A stretch of 11,983 bases of DNA, from positions 1 through 11,983 of the forward strand of contig JAATFS010000426.1 of NCBI GenBank assembly GCA_015655035.1, in the 5' to 3' direction. Shown here in pieces: positions 7,001-11,983 of this stretch. Positions within the stretch are counted from its first letter, which is position 1, and the number at the start of each line of letters is the position of its first letter. Made by a program: the position numbers and the translations under genes. Source of the DNA: Lysobacterales bacterium. GTDB lineage: Bacteria; Pseudomonadota; Gammaproteobacteria; Xanthomonadales; Xanthomonadaceae. Below the pieces are notes generated by a model. That model was not told where the DNA came from. It was given only the letters and a program-made list of their open reading frames with translations, and ran no database searches.

Positions 7001-7450
7001 TTGAAGCTTTTGTCCGTGTGCCTGACCGCATGTCTGCTTGCTGCCGCTCCCGCTGCCTGGGCGCGTACCTGTGCGGTGACCATTGCCGGCAACGATCAGA
7101 TGAAGTTCGATCAGAGCACGATCACGCTGGCTCCCGACTGCACCGAGGTCAGCCTGACCCTCAAGCACACGGGCAAATTGGCCGCCAACGTGATGGGGCA
7201 CAACTGGGTGCTGAGCAAGACCGCTGACTTCCAGGCGGTCGCCAATGCGGGAATCCGGGCCACGATCGCCGACAGCTACCTGCCGAAGAACGATGCACGC
7301 GTGATCGTGCATACCAAGGTGATCGGTGGCGGGGATAGCACCACCATCAAGTTCCCGACCAGCAAGCTCAGCAAGGGTGGGGCGTACACGTTCTTTTGCT
7401 CCTTCCCCGGCCATTGGGCGATGATGAAGGGCACGCTCAGCTTCGGCTGA
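7001..7450 (+). CDS. azu: Azurin, periplasmic blue copper protein
   Basis: This 149-residue protein is made from a TTG start and carries single electrons in the periplasm through a type 1 copper site. Residues 1-21 form a signal peptide (MKLLSVCLTACLL to AWA). After cleavage at Ala21 the numbering falls exactly on canonical azurin. The copper ligands are His46 (in NVMGHNW), Cys112 (FCSFPGH), His117 and Met121. The disulfide cysteines are Cys3 and Cys26. This fit supports both the start and the cleavage site. Other family segments are AGNDQMKFD, DARVIVHTKVIGGG and MMKGTLSF. It follows the aminotransferase by about 50 bases on the same strand, and so could relay electrons from the cluster's cytochrome or flavoenzyme, though azurins also serve general respiration and redox stress. 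A strong hairpin overlaps its stop codon. Confidence 0.96.
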   Translation: MKLLSVCLTACLLAAAPAAWARTCAVTIAGNDQMKFDQSTITLAPDCTEVSLTLKHTGKLAANVMGHNWVLSKTADFQAVANAGIRATIADSYLPKNDARVIVHTKVIGGGDSTTIKFPTSKLSKGGAYTFFCSFPGHWAMMKGTLSFG

Positions 7451-7455
7451 GCGTG
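7432..7455 (+). terminator. C(UUCG)G hairpin overlapping the azurin stop codon
   Basis: The arms CACGCTCAGC (7432-7441) and GCTGAGCGTG (7446-7455) pair perfectly over 10 bp around a TTCG loop, an exceptionally stable tetraloop. The stop codon TGA (7448-7450) lies in the right arm. Only TCTT follows, so the T-tract is weak. It is the likely end of the plus-strand operon and may also protect the mRNA 3' end. Confidence 0.65.
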
Positions 7456-7476
7456 TCTTGCGCAACCTGATGTCTC

Positions 7477-7498
7477 GCCGCAAGGCTTGCCCTGCGGC
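7477..7498 (-). terminator. Possible terminator hairpin for the minus-strand regulator gene
   Basis: GCCGCA (7477-7482) pairs with TGCGGC (7493-7498). On the minus strand three further pairs, one of them G-U, extend the stem to 9 bp around a CAAG loop; on the plus strand the same place has an A-C mismatch. It lies about 120 bases past the regulator stop and lacks a T-tract, so this call is weak. Confidence 0.3.
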
Positions 7499-7616
7499 AG
7501 CTACGGCGCAGATGCCGTTCTAGGGATCCAGGCTCTACACGTCGGTGGAGCGTTCTGCCCGATCGATTCGATCAGAACGAAGAAGCTGAAACCGTTACTG
7601 CGCTGATACTGCTGTT

Positions 7617-10436
7617 TCAGCTATCGGCGCTGCCATCGCTGCCTACGTCTGGTCGCCGTGCAGCGAGGTCCGCGCAGGTCGTAGCCGCATCGCGTGCCGG
7701 CTCGGTCTGTCCACGCAGCAATCCGCGTTGCAGTGCATTGGCCAGCGCCGATTCGCGCGTCCGTGCTTCCAGTTTGCGATAGAGATTCTTCAAGTGGAAC
7801 TTGACCGTGTTCTCGGACAGGTGCAGGCGCCGGGCGATCTGCTTGTTGGAATAGCCGCAGCCCAATTGTTCCAATACTTCGATCTCGCGTCCGCTGAAGA
7901 TGTCGCTGACACCTTCTTCTTCCCCGCTCAGGCGATCCAGCAACGCCTGAATCGTCAGCGCGCGGGTGGTGCCGGCGATGACCTGGGGATCGTGCTGGCG
8001 CAGCGAGCGCAGCATCGCCTTGGCCGGCAAGCCGAGCTCGGTGATCACCTGCCAGCTCTGGGTGAGGGCGACATGGTCGAGCACGCGGTGCAGATACGGC
8101 AGTGCCGCAGCGGGTTCGCCGCGATACTGCAGCACCAGCGCAATGCGGGCGCGAGCACGCGCCAGATGGTATTGGTTGTCGCTGGCGATGCAGCTCTCTT
8201 CGATCTGGCGCAGCATTGCCAGCGCAGCGCTGCTGCGGCCGGCAAGGCGATGCCAACGGGCCAGCGCGAACCCCATCGCCGCGCGCTGGCGCCAGCTCTG
8301 GGGATGGAGCAGGGTATGGGTCATGCCGGATTCGCCACCGATCCGAGCGATCAATGAATCCAGTGCAGGGCTGCCGGGTTGATCCAGCAGTACGCTGACG
8401 CGCCAGGCGGTCGCCAGCTCCGACAGGCGCGACAGGTGGCGTTGATGCGCGATCTGCTCGATATGATCCAGTAGCGCCAGCGCGCTGCGGCCACTGCGGT
8501 CGCGTTGCCGTGCAAGCCCCAGCGCGGTCTCGTAGGCGCTGGCGAAGATGTCCAGCCAGCCGTCGTGTTGTTCGATCACCTCCAGTGCCGGTTGCAACAG
8601 ATCGGCGGCCTGGTCGTGGCGCCCGTGTTCGTACTGGAGTTGTGCGAGCAGGCAACTGGAGGCGGCATGCAGTACACGGTCCAGATGCGCGTGACGGGCC
8701 GCCAGCGCCAACGCCTGTTGGTAGATGGCTTCGGCTTCGGCAAGCCGGCCGCGGTAATAGAAACTCTGGCCCAGGTGCAGCAGCGCGTAGTTGGCTCCGA
8801 TCTCGCTACCGCAGCGCATCATCGCGTCGCGCCCGTCGATGGCGTACGTCTCGGCGGCGGCGAACTCGCCTCGGCCCAGCGCGGTGGTGGCGCAGATGCA
8901 CAGCAGCGTGCCGTGGGCGAGGTGGTCGTCTTCGTCCAGCGCTGCCGCTTGTGCGGCGATCTGGGTGATGCCGTGCGGATTGGGGCAGATCTCGTCCAGC
9001 AGATCGCGCAGCAGTGCCACCACCACGGTGTAGTCGCGCTGGAACGGCTCGCGTTGTGCAGCGGGGAAGTCGCGGAAGCGCTCCAGCAACAATCGTGCGT
9101 GACCGAACTCGCCCAGCTTCATATGCAGATACGACTGGGTGAGATTGAGCGCGGGATTTTCGCGGATGGTGCGGTGATCGAAGTGACGCAGCAGCGCACG
9201 CACCTGTGCGGTGCCGTGGCGCAGCAGCAACTGCCACGTGCCTGCACGGGCGATGTAACTGGCTGCCAGTTCGTCGTGGCCGGCGCGCGCGGCGTGGCGC
9301 ACCGCTTCGGGCAACTGCTGCTGTTGATCAAACCAGCGCGAGGCACGCTGGTGTACCAGCGATAGCTGCCCGGGATGCTCGCGCTCGAATTGCTGCTGTA
9401 GATAGTCGGCGAACAGCGAGTGATAACGGAACCACTCGTGCTCGCCATCCAGCGGCACCAGCAACCCATGGAAATGCGTCAGCCGGGACAGGATCATGCC
9501 GCTGTCAGTGGCCTGGCGTACCCAGTTGGCCAGCGTGGCGTTGAAACGCTCTAGCGGTGAGGTGTGCAGCAGGAAATCGCGGGTCAACGGGTCGAGGTCG
9601 TTGATCACCTGTTCGGCAAGATAGGCCGCGATCTCCACCGAGCGTCCGGAAAAGCGCGCCACCTGGGTGTGACGGTCGCTATCGGCCTCCAGCCACAGCC
9701 GCGCCAGGTGCAGTGCTACCGGCCAGCCTTCGGTGTAGCGACGCAGTTCGTCGGCCAGCGGCGCCGGTACGTTGCTGCCGAGCAAGGCATGGGTCTCGGC
9801 TTCGTCCAGCGTCAGCTCTTCGGTGCCGATACGGCTCAGCTGACCTTGTAGAGTGAGTCTTGCCACCGGCAACGCGGTGGGCTTGCGAGTGGCGAGCAGC
9901 AGATGCAAGCGCGTGCCGGAGTGCTCGACCAGGCGCAGCAGCAGATCGTCGATCATCGGGCTGCCGACGCGGTCGTAGTCGTCCAACAGCACCACCACCC
10001 GACGCGGCGCATTACGCACCGCACGGATCAGCAGGTTCACCGCAGTCGTCGGCTCCTGGTCGCGCTGTTGCAGCAGCGAGGTACACAGCCCTGGCTCGGC
10101 GCCCGCGCCTTGCAGGGCCAGCGCCAGGTGCCCGAGAAAGCGCGAGGTGTCGGCGTCTTCCTCGTCCAGCGACAGCCATGCGATGCCTTCGTCGCGCTCG
10201 AGCAGGAGCCGATGCCATTGCGCCAACAACGTGGTCTTGCCGAAGCCCGGCGGTGCCAGCAGTAGCGTCATTGCGCCCTGGTGCGCCTGCTCCAGGCGCA
10301 CCAGCAGCGCATCGCGGCGAACCGCGTCCGGGCGCAGCAACGGTGGATCAAGCTTGCTGGCAAGGATCCAATCGGGAAGTGCTTGATCGCGCGGATGCGA
10401 CGTGCGCGGATTGAGCAACGCAACTGGCTTGAGCAT
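7617..10436 (-). CDS. MalT-type ATP-dependent LuxR-family transcriptional regulator
   Basis: This 939-residue cytosolic regulator is close in size to E. coli MalT (about 900). Residues 61-69 carry the Walker A loop APPGFGKTT with Lys67, and VVVLLDDYDRV near 147-157 is the Walker B strand, so it is a STAND-class signalling ATPase. The middle, about 350-800, is rich in Ala, Leu and Glu repeats such as LGEFGHARLLLERF and GRLAEAEAIYQQAL, which fit tetratricopeptide-like helices that sense an inducer. Residues about 848-909 form the LuxR DNA-binding domain: SGREIEVLEQL, the recognition region SNKQIARRLHLSENTVKFHLKNLYRKL. A short disordered tail follows. No strong ribosome site precedes ATG 10436, but no other Met lies nearby. 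It faces the amine oxidase cluster and probably activates it; inducer and targets are inferred, not seen. Confidence 0.93.
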   Translation of the reverse strand: MLKPVALLNPRTSHPRDQALPDWILASKLDPPLLRPDAVRRDALLVRLEQAHQGAMTLLLAPPGFGKTTLLAQWHRLLLERDEGIAWLSLDEEDADTSRFLGHLALALQGAGAEPGLCTSLLQQRDQEPTTAVNLLIRAVRNAPRRVVVLLDDYDRVGSPMIDDLLLRLVEHSGTRLHLLLATRKPTALPVARLTLQGQLSRIGTEELTLDEAETHALLGSNVPAPLADELRRYTEGWPVALHLARLWLEADSDRHTQVARFSGRSVEIAAYLAEQVINDLDPLTRDFLLHTSPLERFNATLANWVRQATDSGMILSRLTHFHGLLVPLDGEHEWFRYHSLFADYLQQQFEREHPGQLSLVHQRASRWFDQQQQLPEAVRHAARAGHDELAASYIARAGTWQLLLRHGTAQVRALLRHFDHRTIRENPALNLTQSYLHMKLGEFGHARLLLERFRDFPAAQREPFQRDYTVVVALLRDLLDEICPNPHGITQIAAQAAALDEDDHLAHGTLLCICATTALGRGEFAAAETYAIDGRDAMMRCGSEIGANYALLHLGQSFYYRGRLAEAEAIYQQALALAARHAHLDRVLHAASSCLLAQLQYEHGRHDQAADLLQPALEVIEQHDGWLDIFASAYETALGLARQRDRSGRSALALLDHIEQIAHQRHLSRLSELATAWRVSVLLDQPGSPALDSLIARIGGESGMTHTLLHPQSWRQRAAMGFALARWHRLAGRSSAALAMLRQIEESCIASDNQYHLARARARIALVLQYRGEPAAALPYLHRVLDHVALTQSWQVITELGLPAKAMLRSLRQHDPQVIAGTTRALTIQALLDRLSGEEEGVSDIFSGREIEVLEQLGCGYSNKQIARRLHLSENTVKFHLKNLYRKLEARTRESALANALQRGLLRGQTEPARDAATTCADLAARRPDVGSDGSADS

Positions 10437-10661
10437 GAGGCGATGACAGCCCTGTTAATCGTCCTTTACCGTGCCGACCAGCACAGCTGAAGACCGAACA
10501 TGCAGCGATGATTCCCGGTACGTCCGCCGTCGCTGGCCACGCCGGGAGATCATGCTGCGCCACGGGTCCCCACCCATGCCCCTCCTGGGCACCCAGCTCC
10601 CAACTTAAGACAGGGCTATGACAAAAGCAAAGCCTGTATGCGTCAGATTCTGGCTCACACT
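10437..10661. other. Intergenic region between hemL and the regulator gene
   Basis: This 225-base gap should hold the regulator promoter and the hemL 3' end. I see no gene, no clear -35/-10 pair and no convincing terminator. Near 10610-10637 there is only an imperfect inverted repeat of six to seven bases. Confidence 0.5.
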
Positions 10662-11951
10662 TCAGCCTGCGGCGACTTTGAATGACTCGCGCGCAGCGGC
10701 GATCGTCGCCGCGATGACCGTTCCGTCGTGAGCGCTGGAGACAAACCCGGCCTCATAGGCGGACGGCGCCAGGAACACGCCCCGATCGAGCATCGCATGG
10801 AAAAAGCGGTTGAACGCGCCGACGTCGCAGGCAGTGGCCTGGGCATAGGTTTCCACCTTCCGATCAGTGAAAAACAGCCCATACATAGCGCCCACGCGGT
10901 TGGTGGTGACGGCCACGCCGGCCTCGCGCGCGGCTGCTTCGAGACCTTCGCACAGCGCGGCGGTGGTCTGGCTCAATTGCGCATGGAAGCCGGGTGCCTG
11001 GACCAGTTCCAGCATCGCCAACCCGGCCGCCATCGCCACCGGATTGCCGCTCAAGGTGCCCGCCTGATAGATCGGTCCACTGGGAGCGATCTGCGTCAAA
11101 AGGTCGCGGCGTCCGCCATAGGCACCCACCGGCATGCCGCCACCGATGATCTTGCCGAAGGTGGTGAGGTCCGGGGTGATGCCGTAGTGCGCCTGCGCGC
11201 CGCCCAGCGCGACCCGGAAGCCGGTCATCACCTCGTCGAAGATCAGCAGCGCGCCATGCTGCGTACACAGGTCGCGCAGATGTTGCAGGTAGCCGGGGCG
11301 TGGCGGAATGCAGTTGGCGTTACCGACCACCGGTTCGATGATGAGCGCGGCGATCTCGCCGCCGATCTCGTCGAACAGCGCGCTGGCGCCGTCGAAATCG
11401 TTGTAGCTCAGCGTAGCGGTCAGCTCGCTCAGCGCTGCCGGAACGCCGGGCGAGGTCGGCACGCCCAGGGTCAGCATGCCGCTGCCGGCCTTGACCAGGA
11501 ACGAATCGCCATGGCCGTGGTAACAGCCTTCGAACTTGACGATGCGGTTGCGCCCGGTGGCGCCCCGCGCCAGCCGGATCGCCGACAGCGTGGCCTCGGT
11601 TCCGGAATTGACCATGCGCACCATCTCGCAGGACGGCACCAGTCGGGTGATGGTCTCGGCCATGATGACCTCGGCCGCGCACGGCGCGCCGAACGACAGT
11701 CCGTCGCGGATGGCCCGCTCGACCGCCTCGCGCACCGCCGGATGATTGTGCCCGGCGATCATCGGGCCCCATGACCCGACATAGTCGATGTAGCGGTTGC
11801 CATCGACATCGAACAGGTAAGGGCCCTCGGCGCGCTGTACGAAGAACGGCTCGCCGCCGACCGACTTGAACGCGCGCACCGGCGAATTGACGCCGCCGGG
11901 AATCAGCGACTGCGCCTGGCTGAACAGGGCGTGGGAGCGAGAGTGGTTCAT
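10662..11951 (-). CDS. hemL: Glutamate-1-semialdehyde 2,1-aminomutase
   Basis: This 429-residue cytosolic PLP enzyme converts glutamate-1-semialdehyde to 5-aminolevulinate, the last step of the C5 route to haem. It is full length for the family (about 426-430). The N-terminus has the diagnostic LIPGGVNSPVRAF. NSGTEATLSAIRLAR forms the cofactor phosphate-binding site, FEGCYHGHGDSFLVKAGSG is highly conserved, and IFDEVMTGFRV holds the Asp that contacts the pyridine ring. TTFGKIIGGGMPVGAYGG carries the Schiff-base Lys267. The C-terminus FNRFFHAMLDRGVFLAPSAYEAGFVSSAH is also typical. ATG 11951 has AAGGA nine bases upstream (11965-11961). The gene runs in the same direction as the regulator but is a conserved housekeeping gene, probably only the flank of the accessory cluster. 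Confidence 0.97.
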   Translation of the reverse strand: MNHSRSHALFSQAQSLIPGGVNSPVRAFKSVGGEPFFVQRAEGPYLFDVDGNRYIDYVGSWGPMIAGHNHPAVREAVERAIRDGLSFGAPCAAEVIMAETITRLVPSCEMVRMVNSGTEATLSAIRLARGATGRNRIVKFEGCYHGHGDSFLVKAGSGMLTLGVPTSPGVPAALSELTATLSYNDFDGASALFDEIGGEIAALIIEPVVGNANCIPPRPGYLQHLRDLCTQHGALLIFDEVMTGFRVALGGAQAHYGITPDLTTFGKIIGGGMPVGAYGGRRDLLTQIAPSGPIYQAGTLSGNPVAMAAGLAMLELVQAPGFHAQLSQTTAALCEGLEAAAREAGVAVTTNRVGAMYGLFFTDRKVETYAQATACDVGAFNRFFHAMLDRGVFLAPSAYEAGFVSSAHDGTVIAATIAAARESFKVAAG

Positions 11952-11983
11952 TGGTGCAATTCCTTGAAGGTGCCAGTAGCGCG

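Noticed and set aside
7561..7573. 13-base odd palindrome GATCGATTCGATC in the convergent gap
   Set aside because: It is short and made of common GATC/TCGA steps, and no promoter lies beside it, so an operator role is not supported.
7585..7621. 8-bp inverted repeat GCTGAAAC/GTTTCAGC at the regulator stop codon
   Set aside because: The loop is about 21 bases and there is no T-tract, so it is too weak to call a terminator.
10610..10637. Imperfect inverted repeat ACAGGGC/GCCTGT after hemL
   Set aside because: Only six or seven pairs with a mismatch and a 15-base loop; it could be chance.

Overview
The window is GC-rich proteobacterial DNA that fits Xanthomonas or a close relative in the Xanthomonadaceae. 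The signs are long signal peptides on the outer-membrane receptor, a hemL product with the typical gammaproteobacterial sequence, an azurin, and very strong third-position G/C use. The genus is inferred from protein style, not from a search. I see no rRNA or tRNA genes, CRISPR array, insertion sequence or phage gene.

Layout. At 1-364 (minus) is the 5' part of a HAD-like hydrolase gene that leaves the left edge. A non-coding gap at 365-693 holds a pair of 10-bp direct repeats and a weak candidate promoter. From 694 to 7450 six genes run on the plus strand. In order they encode a TonB-dependent outer-membrane receptor, a Tat-exported flavin amine oxidase, an exported monohaem cytochrome c, an exported RidA-type protein, a Tat-exported fold-type I PLP aminotransferase, and a periplasmic azurin. 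A very stable hairpin separates the receptor from the rest, and a C(UUCG)G hairpin closes the cluster at the azurin stop codon. Facing it on the minus strand at 10436-7617 is a 939-residue MalT-type regulator (ATPase, tetratricopeptide-like helices, LuxR helix-turn-helix). On the same strand, hemL (11951-10662) is a tetrapyrrole housekeeping gene that is probably unrelated.

How the genes may work together (inference). The five genes after the receptor all encode proteins with export signals, and their chemistry connects. A flavoenzyme could oxidise an amine taken up by the receptor to an imine and pass electrons to the cytochrome c and azurin. RidA could hydrolyse the imine, and the aminotransferase could process the carbonyl or a related amino compound. 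The MalT-like protein is the obvious candidate regulator. The substrate cannot be read from the sequence.

The most striking defect is an in-frame TAA at 3531-3533 in the amine oxidase gene. The frame stays open and well conserved on both sides, so this looks like a recent nonsense mutation, a sequencing error or, less likely, readthrough. As read, the central enzyme of the putative pathway is broken in this strain while its partners are intact.
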